NCBI RefSeq assembly: GCF_041904905.1 | Contig: NZ_JAYRMI010000007.1 | Span: 1 to 64,000 of the forward strand | DNA length: 64,000 nt | DNA from: Zoogloea sp041904905 | GTDB taxonomy: Bacteria > Pseudomonadota > Gammaproteobacteria > Burkholderiales > Rhodocyclaceae | Direction: 5' to 3' | In this document: piece after piece, positions 46,882 to 54,813 of the stretch | Layout of the letters: every line of letters starts with the position of its first letter | Position numbering within the stretch: the stretch's first letter is position 1 | The notes under the pieces: generated by a model | The model's input: only the letters and a program-made list of their open reading frames with translations | What the model was told of the DNA's origin: nothing | Databases searched by the model: none | Program-made: the position numbers and the translations under genes

Positions 46882-48462
46882 TCAGGGCACTGTCCAGTCC
46901 CCGTCCGGCACCAGGCTGCCGTCGGCGCCCACCCGCATCAGGTAGCCACCCTTCGAGCCGTAGCGCTGCCCCGGCCCCAGGGTGAAGCGCGGGAAGGCCG
47001 TGCTCACCGCCCCGGCGTAGGCGTCCTCCACCCGCTCCAGCAGCGCCGCCCGCGACGCCGGCTCGGGCAGGGTGTACAGCGCCCGGGCGGCGACGAGGCA
47101 GGCCGACCAGGTGTTGCCCTGGGTCCGCTCGGTCTCCCGGGTGAGGTTCAGCCCGGCGCCGCTCATCCACCCGCCCAGGTTGAAGACCATCCGCCCGAGG
47201 CGCGCCTCCGACGCGTCGAAGGGGTGAATCACCCGCAGCGCGTCGCCGGAGATGGGCCGGATCGCCCCCGCGTCCGGCGCCCGCTCAAGCTCGCCCAGGG
47301 TGGCCGACACCAGCACCGGCAGCCCGGCCGGCAGGCGCGGCGGGCGCGCCGCGAAGGCCCGCAGCTGGGCCGGGGTGAGCCACAGCAGCAGGGCGTCGTC
47401 CCGCCCCAGGGTGGGCAGCGGCGCCCCCGGCGCCACATCCACCCGGCGGGTGTGGGGGCGCTCGGCGCGCATCGCGGCATGGGCGGCGGCGGCGTGGCGG
47501 CCGATGTCGTCCGCGGCAAACACCTGCACCAGCCGCCGCGGCGGCGCGGGCCGGTCGAGCAGATGGCGGGCGGCCAGCCGGCCCTCCAGCGCCACCCCCG
47601 GCCACAGGTAGATCGACGCCGCCGGCGCCGGGCCCGGCGCGTCGGTGTTGGGGAAAAGGCAGGGCATGCCCTCCGCCTCGCAGAACGCATGCACCGGCGC
47701 CCACTCGCGGCCGATCCCGCCGACCAGCGCGAAGGCCGGCGTGCGGCGCTGGTGCTCCGCCAGCTGCCGACGCCAGCCGCTGGCCGGGCCCGCCAGGCGC
47801 CACTCGTGGAGCTTCCAGGCCCGCCGGCCGCTGCCCTCGGCCGGGCTGTGGCTGGCGATGCAGCGGGTCAGCACGTCGAGCATGGCCTGCTGCTGGCGCT
47901 CGGGCACGTCCGGCGCGACGACCGTGGCCAGGTGCACCACGCCCGCCTCCAGCCCCGGCGGCGGCACGGCCCCGAGCCGGCGCAGGTAGGCCGCCAGCGC
48001 GGCGATCTCCCGGTCGGCAAGCCGGTAGCGCGGCATCGTCGGGTCGAAGGCGGCGCCCCCGGCCCCCACCCCGTCGCGCAGGGCCCGGGCCAGGCTGGCC
48101 ATGGCGTAGGCCGGCCGGGTGCGGAAGGCGTGATCCTCGAAGGCCATGCCCGGCGCCCGGCGGGGGCGATGGCCGGCGGGCGGACGCCCCGGGGCGAACA
48201 GGGTCTCGCCGGCCACCGGCGGCACCCGCGTCACCCCCTCCACCGTGCCCATCCCGCTGGGCCGGTGGCACTGCACGCAGGCCAGATCGCGCCCCGCCAG
48301 CAGCGGCCCGCCGGGGCGACGGCCCTCGATGGGCGTGCCGTCGGCGCGCAGGCCGTCGTGATACAAACGGCGGCCTTCTTCGGCCAAATCTGTATCGGCC
48401 GATGCGCCGCCCGCCGCCACGGCCCACGCGGCGGCCAGCAGCGTCCGCAGCGCCGCGCTCAC
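46882..48462 (-). CDS. Exported fusion of cytochrome c and periplasmic-binding-protein-like domains
   Basis: This 526-residue protein starts at GTG 48462, overlapping the SCO stop (GTGA). After a signal peptide (ending ASA) comes one c-type cytochrome domain with haem motif CVQCH and a later Met ligand in the PTMPRYRL segment (about residues 20-170). The rest (about 180-526) resembles type 1 periplasmic binding proteins of the branched-chain amino-acid class (LVGGIGREWAPVHAFCEAEG, in part; IYLWPGVALEG). The fusion is unusual. With the SCO gene it suggests a redox sensor or electron carrier tied to copper-enzyme assembly; that is inference. Confidence 0.75.
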   Translation of the reverse strand: MSAALRTLLAAAWAVAAGGASADTDLAEEGRRLYHDGLRADGTPIEGRRPGGPLLAGRDLACVQCHRPSGMGTVEGVTRVPPVAGETLFAPGRPPAGHRPRRAPGMAFEDHAFRTRPAYAMASLARALRDGVGAGGAAFDPTMPRYRLADREIAALAAYLRRLGAVPPPGLEAGVVHLATVVAPDVPERQQQAMLDVLTRCIASHSPAEGSGRRAWKLHEWRLAGPASGWRRQLAEHQRRTPAFALVGGIGREWAPVHAFCEAEGMPCLFPNTDAPGPAPAASIYLWPGVALEGRLAARHLLDRPAPPRRLVQVFAADDIGRHAAAAHAAMRAERPHTRRVDVAPGAPLPTLGRDDALLLWLTPAQLRAFAARPPRLPAGLPVLVSATLGELERAPDAGAIRPISGDALRVIHPFDASEARLGRMVFNLGGWMSGAGLNLTRETERTQGNTWSACLVAARALYTLPEPASRAALLERVEDAYAGAVSTAFPRFTLGPGQRYGSKGGYLMRVGADGSLVPDGDWTVP

Positions 48463-49085
48463 CGGGCGAGCATCGGGCGCAGCTCGGCCAGGATGCGCTC
48501 GGCCTGGGCCAGGCCGTCCAGGCGCACCCACGGCTGACCCGGCGCCCGCCGCAGAAAGCTCACCGGGGTGTGGCCCATCTTGTCCGGCCGGTAGGCGTTG
48601 AAGGCCCGCTGCACGGCGCTGCTGGCGGCGTCGCTGCCGGTGAGGAACAGCCAGTCGCCGCCCACCCCGGCGCCGTACTGGCGGGCGTAGGCCTTCAGGC
48701 GGGCCGGCGTGTCCTGCTCCGGGTCGATCGACACCGACACCAGCCGCACCCGGCCACGGTCGGCGCCCAGCCCCTCGCGCACCTCGGCGAAAATCCGCGT
48801 CATCGGCGGGCAGATCGCCGTGCAGCTGGTGTAGATGAAGTTGAGCAGCACCGGCCGGCCGTCATCCACCAGGGCCGGAAAGGCGGCGCTCACCCCGTCC
48901 TGGTTGCGCAGGCTGACCGCCGGCAGGGCCACCGCCACCTCGCTGCGGCTCACCGTCGACGCCGCGTGCAGGCTGTGCCGGTGGTGGGCGTGCTCGTCGG
49001 CGGCCCACAGCCCGTTGGGCAGCGCCAGCAGGATCAGCAGGACCGCCGCGGTGACGCGGACGGTGAAATAGGGTTTGGACGACAT
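48459..49085 (-). CDS. SCO1/SenC-family copper chaperone
   Basis: The 208-residue protein has an N-terminal membrane anchor (about residues 8-25), a His-rich stretch (HAHHRHSLH), and a thioredoxin-fold SCO domain with the copper-binding pair in YTSCTAICPPM and the distal histidine in MGHTPVSFL. SCO proteins deliver copper to cytochrome oxidase or reduce its ligands, in the periplasm. It heads the operon with the cytochrome-fusion gene. The ATG at 49085 is chosen because the membrane anchor follows; an upstream in-frame ATG lacks support. Confidence 0.88.
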   Translation of the reverse strand: MSSKPYFTVRVTAAVLLILLALPNGLWAADEHAHHRHSLHAASTVSRSEVAVALPAVSLRNQDGVSAAFPALVDDGRPVLLNFIYTSCTAICPPMTRIFAEVREGLGADRGRVRLVSVSIDPEQDTPARLKAYARQYGAGVGGDWLFLTGSDAASSAVQRAFNAYRPDKMGHTPVSFLRRAPGQPWVRLDGLAQAERILAELRPMLAR

Positions 49086-49352
49086 GGCAGGGCTCCCCGT
49101 GCAATGCAGAAAGTGGGCTCCCGGCCATTTTCGGGTCGCGCCGCGCGCCGCCAGCGTGACGGGCGCCACGACTTTCCGCCATGAAACTCCAAATCACGTA
49201 AAAACGGTAAAACCACGTGAAACGCCCGCAAGCCCGAGGACGCCCGGTGATACGTTACGGTCATGCAAAGACAACCCATGCGGCTTAGCGTGTCTCGGTG
49301 GGTCCGCGAGGAAGCGGGCGCGGAGGCCCCTTGCCCGGACGGAGAGATCGGA

Positions 49353-49937
49353 ATGAAGTGGTTCAACTACGACCGCATCCAGCGCCTCGTCGTGTTTGCC
49401 GGGCTGGCGGTGGTGCTGGGCCTGTGGGCCGCGGAGGACGCCGGCCTGCTGCCGGTCGCCCCGCGGAGCGCCCCCGCCGGCGAGACGGCCCCGGCGGCCC
49501 GGCAGCCCGCCCCCGCGGGGGCGATGCCCCACCTCACCCTGCAGGGCGTGATCGCCGGCAGCGGCTCGGTGCCGCCCCTGGCCCTGCTGGCCGAAGCCGG
49601 CCGGCGCCCGGTGCTGGTGCCCGAAGGGGCCAGCTTCGGCGAGGATTTCCGGCTGGAGCGGGTGTTCCCCGACCGGGCCGTGCTGCGCTGGCGCGGCAGC
49701 GAGGCGCCGGTGGTGGTGCCGCTCACCCCCGCCGCCGGCAGCGACACCCTGGCCGAACGCGGGCAGGACGCCGCCGGCAACCCGCCGCCGCCGCCCGCCG
49801 ACGCCGTGGCGCCCCGCCGCGACGACGCCCTGCCGGCCGACCGGGTGCCGGCGCCGGCGGACGCCTCGGGCCCGCCGCCGGGCAGCGGCCTCACCGGCCC
49901 GGCCCTCAGCGGCCCGGCGCCGGACACCCCGCGCTAG
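49353..49937 (+). CDS. Single-pass membrane protein, GspC/PilP-like periplasmic domain
   Basis: A 194-residue protein with a short cytoplasmic N-terminus, one membrane segment (about residues 12-27), a proline/alanine-rich linker, then a small beta domain (HLTLQGVIAGSG, LVPEGASFGEDFRLERVFPD in part, VVVPLTP) that looks like the homology region of GspC-type secretion proteins. The C-terminal 60 residues are Pro/Ala-rich and probably unstructured. No other type II secretion genes are nearby, so the role is open. GGAGA precedes the ATG. Confidence 0.6.
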   Translation: MKWFNYDRIQRLVVFAGLAVVLGLWAAEDAGLLPVAPRSAPAGETAPAARQPAPAGAMPHLTLQGVIAGSGSVPPLALLAEAGRRPVLVPEGASFGEDFRLERVFPDRAVLRWRGSEAPVVVPLTPAAGSDTLAERGQDAAGNPPPPPADAVAPRRDDALPADRVPAPADASGPPPGSGLTGPALSGPAPDTPR

Positions 49938-50047
49938 CCCGGCGGCGTTCCGGGCGCCCGGCGGGGCGTGTTTGCTTTTCGCGCCGGGCGCTTGCGCCCG
50001 CCCCTGGCGCACCGCACAATTGGCCGTCATCCTCGCCCGCCCCCGCC

Positions 50048-50686
50048 ATGCCCGCGCCCGACGCCCACCCGTCGCTCCCGCCCGCCCGGATCGCCTGCCA
50101 CGAATGCGATCTGCTGCAGACCGAGCCTGCCCTCGCGCCCGGCGAGACGGCCCGCTGCGCCCGCTGCGGCGCCCTCCTGGCGCGCAACCCGCCGGATAGC
50201 CTGGACCGCAGCCTGGCCCTGTCGTGCACCGCCGCGGTGCTCTACGTGCTGGCCAACCTCTACCCGCTGGTGGGGCTGGAGATGCAGGGCCGGCAGGTGC
50301 AGGTCACCCTCGCCGGCGCGCTGCACATCCTGTGGCAGGGCGGCATGGCGCCGGTGGCGGCGCTGGTCGGCGTCACCACCCTGCTGTTTCCGCTGCTCGA
50401 ACTGGCGATGTTCCTGATCGTGCTGGTGCCCCTGCGCCTGGGGCGGGTGTCGCCGCGGCTGGCGCCCTTCTTCCGGCTGGTGCGCTCGGTCAGGCCGTGG
50501 GGGATGGTCGAGGTCTTCCTGCTGGGCATGCTGGTGTCGCTGGTCAAGCTGTCGCACCTGGCCACGGTGATCCTCGGCACCGCCTTCTGGGCGATGGCGG
50601 CGCTGATCGTCGTGCTCACCCTGGCCGCCCGGGCCTTCGACCCCCGGCTGGTGTGGCAGGCCCCGCTGGCGGAGCCCGCCCGGTGA
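50048..50686 (+). CDS. pqiA: PqiA-like membrane protein, first half
   Basis: The 212-residue protein has a zinc ribbon (CHECD and CARCG) and about four membrane segments, matching one of the two repeats of PqiA. In Escherichia coli PqiA is one protein of about 417 residues; here the two halves are separate genes that overlap by GTGA. The Pqi system (PqiA, MCE protein PqiB, lipoprotein PqiC) is an envelope lipid-transport bridge. Confidence 0.85.
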   Translation: MPAPDAHPSLPPARIACHECDLLQTEPALAPGETARCARCGALLARNPPDSLDRSLALSCTAAVLYVLANLYPLVGLEMQGRQVQVTLAGALHILWQGGMAPVAALVGVTTLLFPLLELAMFLIVLVPLRLGRVSPRLAPFFRLVRSVRPWGMVEVFLLGMLVSLVKLSHLATVILGTAFWAMAALIVVLTLAARAFDPRLVWQAPLAEPAR

Positions 50687-51327
50687 CGCAGCGCCACCTC
50701 ACCGCCCGCGAGGCCGGCCTCCTCAACTGCCACGTGTGCGGCCAGCTGTCCCGCGCCGCGCCCGGCCACGGGCTGGTGCGCTGCCCCCGCTGCCGGGCGC
50801 CGCTGCACCTGCGCAAGCCCGCCAGCCTCGCCACCACCTGGGCGCTCACCCTCGCCGCGGCGATCCTCTACGTGCCCGCCAACCTGCTGCCCATGATGAC
50901 CACCGCCTCGCTGCTGGGCAGCCAGGAGGACACGATCATGAGCGGGGTGATCTTCCTGTGGCAGTCCGGCTCGTGGCCGCTGGCCGCGGTGGTGTTCTTC
51001 GCCAGCGTGATGGTGCCGCTGCTCAAGATCATCGCCCTCCTCTACCTCGCCGTCAGCGTGCAGCGCCGCTCCCGCCGCCGCCCGCAGCAACGCACCCGGC
51101 TGTACCGGATGGTGGAGTTCGTCGGCCGCTGGTCGATGCTGGACATCTACGTCATCACCCTGCTCGTCGCCCTGGTGCAGTTTCAGGGGCTGGCCACCAT
51201 CCAGGCCGGGCCGGCCGCGGTGGCCTTCGGCGCGGTGGTGGTGCTGACCATGTTCGCCGCCATGAGCTTCGACCCCCGCCTGATCTGGGACCCCCTCGCC
51301 GGGCCCTCCCCCACCGACCATGCCTGA
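50683..51327 (+). CDS. pqiA: PqiA-like membrane protein, second half
   Basis: The 214-residue protein starts at GTG 50683. It again has a zinc ribbon (CHVCG and CPRCR) followed by about four membrane segments with IMSGVIFLWQSGSWPLA and VEFVGRWSMLDIYVITLLVA (cut here), the PqiA signature. It ends eight bases inside pqiB. With the preceding gene it reconstitutes a full PqiA. Confidence 0.87.
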   Translation: MTQRHLTAREAGLLNCHVCGQLSRAAPGHGLVRCPRCRAPLHLRKPASLATTWALTLAAAILYVPANLLPMMTTASLLGSQEDTIMSGVIFLWQSGSWPLAAVVFFASVMVPLLKIIALLYLAVSVQRRSRRRPQQRTRLYRMVEFVGRWSMLDIYVITLLVALVQFQGLATIQAGPAAVAFGAVVVLTMFAAMSFDPRLIWDPLAGPSPTDHA

Positions 51328-52987
51328 ACCCACCCCCACGCCCCTCCCCGATCTGCCCCGGGCCACCGTCGAGACGCCCCGCCGCTTCCGCATCCCGCTG
51401 GTGTGGGTGATCCCGCTGGTGGCGCTGTCGATCGGCCTGTTCCTGGCGGCCCGCAGCTACTACGAGCAGGGCCCGCTCATCACCCTCGCCTTCAAGACCG
51501 GCACCGGCCTCGAGCCGGGCAAGACGCGCATCAAGTTCAAGGACGTGGACGTCGGCCAGATCACCGGCGTCGCCCTGTCCGAAGACGGTGCCGGCGTGGT
51601 GGCCACCGCCCGGCTGGCCCGCGAGGCCACCCGCCTGCTGGTGGACGACACCCGCTTCTGGGTGGTCAGCGCCCAGGTCTCGGGCAGCTCGGTATCGGGC
51701 CTGGGCACCCTCCTGTCGGGCGCCTACGTGGGCCTGGACGTGGGCAAATCCACCGAAGCCCGGCGCCACTTCACCGGCCTCGAGGCCCCGCCGGCGGTGA
51801 ACTTCGACGTGCCCGGCAAGGCCTTCGTGCTGCAGGCCGAAACCCTCGGCTCCCTCGGCGTGGGCACCCCCATCTACTTCCGGCGCATCGAGGCCGGGCA
51901 GGTCACCGGCTTCAAGCTCGACGAGACCGGCAAGCGGCTCGACGTGCAGATCTTCGTCAAGGCCCCCTACGACCGCTTCGTGACCGCCAACAGCCGCTTC
52001 TGGAACGCCGGCGGGGTGGACGTGAAGCTCGGCGCCGACGGCGTGCAGGTGAACACCGAATCCATGACCGCCATCCTCGCCGGCGGCGTGGCCTTCCTCA
52101 CCCCCGACGGCGACGGCACCGAGCCGGCCCCCGCCAACCACGCCTTCACCCTCTTCGCCAGCCGGGCCGAAGCCCTCAAGCAGGCCAGCCACCAGGTGCT
52201 GGTCTACACCCTGCGCTTCGACGAGACGGTGCGCGGGCTGTCGGTGGGCGCGCCGGTGGATTTCCGCGGCATCCAGGTGGGCGAAGTGAGCGCCATCAAC
52301 CCGGACTTCCACCCCCGCAGCGCCGACCTGGGGCTGCTGGTGGACGTGAAGATCTTCCCCGGCCGGATGCGCGCCAACCCCAGCGCCGACAAGACCACCT
52401 TCTTCGGCAAGGACTACCGCGCCCGGGATTTCCGCGCCTTCGTCGACCAGCTCGTCGCCAAGGGCCTGCGCGGCCAGTTGCGCAGCGGCAACCTCGTCAC
52501 CGGCCAGCTCTACGTGGCCCTCGACTTCTTCCCCGGCACCCGGCCGCTCAAGGTGGACTGGAACCGCAACCCGCCGCTGCTGCCCACCCAGCGGGGCAGC
52601 CTCGAGGAACTCCAGACCACCCTGCTGCGCATCGTCGCGCGGATCGACCGGCTGCCCCTGGACGAGATCGGCCGCGACACCGGCAAGGCCGTCGCCAGGC
52701 TCGGCAGCACCATCGACGAGGCCGAACGGCTGCTCAAGCGCCTCGACGGGCTGGCCGGCGGCGACGTGCGCGAGACCGTCGTCGAAGCCCGCAGCGCCAT
52801 CGCCGAAACCCGCGCCGCCGTCGCCGACGCCCGCAAGCTGCTGGCCACCGACGCCCCGCTGCAGCAGGACATGCGCGCCAGCCTGCAGGAACTCGCCCGC
52901 GCCGCCCAGGCCCTGCGCCACCTGGCCGACACCCTCGACCGCCACCCCGAAGCCCTGCTGCGCGGCAAACCGGAGGAAAAGCCATGA
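51320..52987 (+). CDS. pqiB: MCE-domain protein PqiB
   Basis: A 555-residue protein with an N-terminal membrane anchor (about residues 28-48) and three MCE/MlaD repeats (near 50-145, 165-230 and 295-400; each has a GxxVxFxGIxVGxV-like pattern), followed by a coiled-coil C-terminus (IAETRAAVADARKLL). Length and number of MCE domains match PqiB, which forms a hexameric tube across the periplasm for lipids. Its end overlaps the next gene by ATGA. Confidence 0.93.
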   Translation: MPEPTPTPLPDLPRATVETPRRFRIPLVWVIPLVALSIGLFLAARSYYEQGPLITLAFKTGTGLEPGKTRIKFKDVDVGQITGVALSEDGAGVVATARLAREATRLLVDDTRFWVVSAQVSGSSVSGLGTLLSGAYVGLDVGKSTEARRHFTGLEAPPAVNFDVPGKAFVLQAETLGSLGVGTPIYFRRIEAGQVTGFKLDETGKRLDVQIFVKAPYDRFVTANSRFWNAGGVDVKLGADGVQVNTESMTAILAGGVAFLTPDGDGTEPAPANHAFTLFASRAEALKQASHQVLVYTLRFDETVRGLSVGAPVDFRGIQVGEVSAINPDFHPRSADLGLLVDVKIFPGRMRANPSADKTTFFGKDYRARDFRAFVDQLVAKGLRGQLRSGNLVTGQLYVALDFFPGTRPLKVDWNRNPPLLPTQRGSLEELQTTLLRIVARIDRLPLDEIGRDTGKAVARLGSTIDEAERLLKRLDGLAGGDVRETVVEARSAIAETRAAVADARKLLATDAPLQQDMRASLQELARAAQALRHLADTLDRHPEALLRGKPEEKP

Positions 52988-53502
52988 TCCGCGCCGGCCA
53001 CCTCCTCGCGGCCCTGCTGGCCCTGGCCGGCAGCGCCCACGCCGGCACCGACGTCCGCCCCGGCCTGTGGGAGTTCCGCTCCACCCGGGTCAGCGTGGGC
53101 GGCGCGCCCGACCTCTCCGACGCCCTGCGCCAGCAGCTCGCCCGCCTCCCGCCCGACGTCCAGGCCCAGCTGCGTCAGCAGCTCTCCGCCCAGGGCGTGC
53201 AGCTGGGCAACGACGGCACGGTGCGCAGCTGCATCACCCCCGAACAGGCCCGCCACAACAGCATCTACGCCGGCCCCGGCGACGGCCGCTGCACCCTCGC
53301 CAGCATCGCCCGGAGCGGCAACCGGGTGCGCGGCCGCCTCAACTGCAGCCAGCCCCAGGGCAGCGCCGACTTCGACACCACCCTCGACGGCCCCGAGCAC
53401 ATGCGCACCCGGGTCGTCATGCACTCGGCCCAGGGCGAGATCCAGCTCGACAGCGACGCCCGCTGGATCGCCCCCTGCGGCACCGCCACCCGCCAGGATT
53501 GA
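52984..53502 (+). CDS. DUF3617-like exported protein within the pqi operon
   Basis: The 172-residue protein has a signal peptide (ending AHA) and the DUF3617 pattern: RPGLWEFRSTRV near the start, a conserved CITPEQA, CTLASI and RLNCSQP cysteine set, and a final APC. It is translationally coupled to pqiB (ATGA) and sits between pqiB and pqiC, which is not the usual order. It may be a periplasmic accessory to the lipid bridge; the family has no known function. Confidence 0.8.
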   Translation: MIRAGHLLAALLALAGSAHAGTDVRPGLWEFRSTRVSVGGAPDLSDALRQQLARLPPDVQAQLRQQLSAQGVQLGNDGTVRSCITPEQARHNSIYAGPGDGRCTLASIARSGNRVRGRLNCSQPQGSADFDTTLDGPEHMRTRVVMHSAQGEIQLDSDARWIAPCGTATRQD

Positions 53503-53510
53503 CCGCCACG

Positions 53511-54086
53511 ATGAACCGCCCCCTCGCCATCGCCCTGCTGAGCGGCGCCCTCGCCGCCTGCGGCAGCACCCCGCCGATCCACCACTACACCCTCGGCCCG
53601 CTGCCGCCAGCCCCGGCCGCTGCGCCCGCCGCCGGCGGAGCCAGCCTGGTCGTCGGCCCGGTGGGCGTGCCGGCCGCCATCGACCGCCTGCACATCGTGC
53701 GCCAGCAGGGCGCCGCCCGCGCCGAAGTGTCGGACGAGCACCGCTGGGCCGCGCCGCTGAAGACCGAGATCGCCCGCCGGGTGGCCCTCGAGGTGGCCCG
53801 CCGCAGCGCCTACGGGCGGGCCGTGGCGTGGCCCCAGGCGAGCGTCGCCGACCCCGACCTGAGCCTGCCCATCGACGTGCAGCGCTTCGAGGCGGACGGC
53901 TTCGAGCGGGTGACGCTGGAGGCCGTGTGGACGCTCCGCAAGGGCGGGCGCGACGTGGCGAGCCGACGCTTCGCCGCCACCGAACCCATCCAGGCGCCCG
54001 GCTGGGAGGGCCTCGCCGCGGCCCACGGGCGGCTGGTGGATGCGCTCGCCGCAGACATCGTCGCGGCGCTGCCGGCCCGGCCCTGA
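53511..54086 (+). CDS. pqiC: PqiC-like lipoprotein
   Basis: A 191-residue protein with a lipobox (LAACG, cysteine near 17) and the PqiC/DUF330 pattern: HHYTLGP at the mature start, VVGPVGVPAAIDRLHIVRQ (in part), and DEHRWAAPL. PqiC anchors in the outer membrane and receives the PqiB tube. It closes the operon. The gene at 54094 converges seven bases away. Confidence 0.9.
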   Translation: MNRPLAIALLSGALAACGSTPPIHHYTLGPLPPAPAAAPAAGGASLVVGPVGVPAAIDRLHIVRQQGAARAEVSDEHRWAAPLKTEIARRVALEVARRSAYGRAVAWPQASVADPDLSLPIDVQRFEADGFERVTLEAVWTLRKGGRDVASRRFAATEPIQAPGWEGLAAAHGRLVDALAADIVAALPARP

Positions 54087-54093
54087 GCGGCGC

Positions 54094-54735
54094 CTAATCC
54101 GCCGGCTCGGCCTTCTTGCGCGCCGCCGGCTTGCGGGGGGCGGCGGCCGGCTTGTTGGCCTTGATGCGCCCCAGGCGGCGGCGGATCTCGTCGGAATCCA
54201 TCCACAGGTCGCTGCCCTGCAGGATGTGGGCGATGTCGGTGGCGCTCAGGAAGGGCGTGCACAGCCGGGTGGTCACCTTCTCGAACCAGCTGCCCAGGGC
54301 GCGCACCTCGGCCGCCTGCTCGCTGCCCTTGCCGGCAAAGCTGCTGGAGTAGGTGTGAAACATCAGCTGGCAGTTGTCGTGGACGATCAGCTCGTCGCCC
54401 GACAAAAAGATGAAGGCCGCCATCGAGTAGGCCCGCGCCTCCAGCACCGTGACCACGTGAGCCTCGGAGGCCAGCATGTTGTTGATGAGCTGCAGCCCGG
54501 TGTTGAAATCGCCGCCCGGCGAGTTGATGTGCAGGTAGATCAGGTCGGTCTGGGCCGCCGTGCGCAGGGTGTAGAACAGCTCGGTGTAGTGCTGGGGCTC
54601 CTGGATCTCGCCGCACAGGTAGTAGGACACCTGGTGGATCGGCACGTGGCGCTCGTAGCGCACCAGCCCTGCGAAGGGCAGCACCTCGCCCTCGTCCTCG
54701 TCGTCCGCGCGACGGCCGGGGTTGTGTTGAACCAT
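54094..54735 (-). CDS. ClpP/crotonase-fold serine protease-like protein
   Basis: The 213-residue protein has the ClpP fold: LYLHINSPGGDF, a catalytic-serine segment ARAYSMAAFIFLSGD, and a histidine in MFHTYSSSF. It lacks the classical ClpP ASMGA and MIHQP motifs and has a long basic tail (KPAAAPRKPAARKK), so it belongs to the ClpP-like group used by phages and some cell genes, not housekeeping ClpP. GGAGG lies before the ATG. No ClpX or SppA partner is adjacent. Partner and substrate are unknown. Confidence 0.8.
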   Translation of the reverse strand: MVQHNPGRRADDEDEGEVLPFAGLVRYERHVPIHQVSYYLCGEIQEPQHYTELFYTLRTAAQTDLIYLHINSPGGDFNTGLQLINNMLASEAHVVTVLEARAYSMAAFIFLSGDELIVHDNCQLMFHTYSSSFAGKGSEQAAEVRALGSWFEKVTTRLCTPFLSATDIAHILQGSDLWMDSDEIRRRLGRIKANKPAAAPRKPAARKKAEPAD

Positions 54736-54813
54736 GGCAGCACCTCCGCTTGAGCACACCCGCCCAGTATGCAACCGGCGGCGGGCGGGTTCAACGCGCA
54801 GGCGCCGCCGGGC

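Noticed and set aside
49200..49352. A GEMM (c-di-GMP) riboswitch before the GspC-like gene
   Set aside because: A GCAAAG-like stretch is present but the conserved GGGCAAACC and GGGACGCAAAGCC elements are missing.
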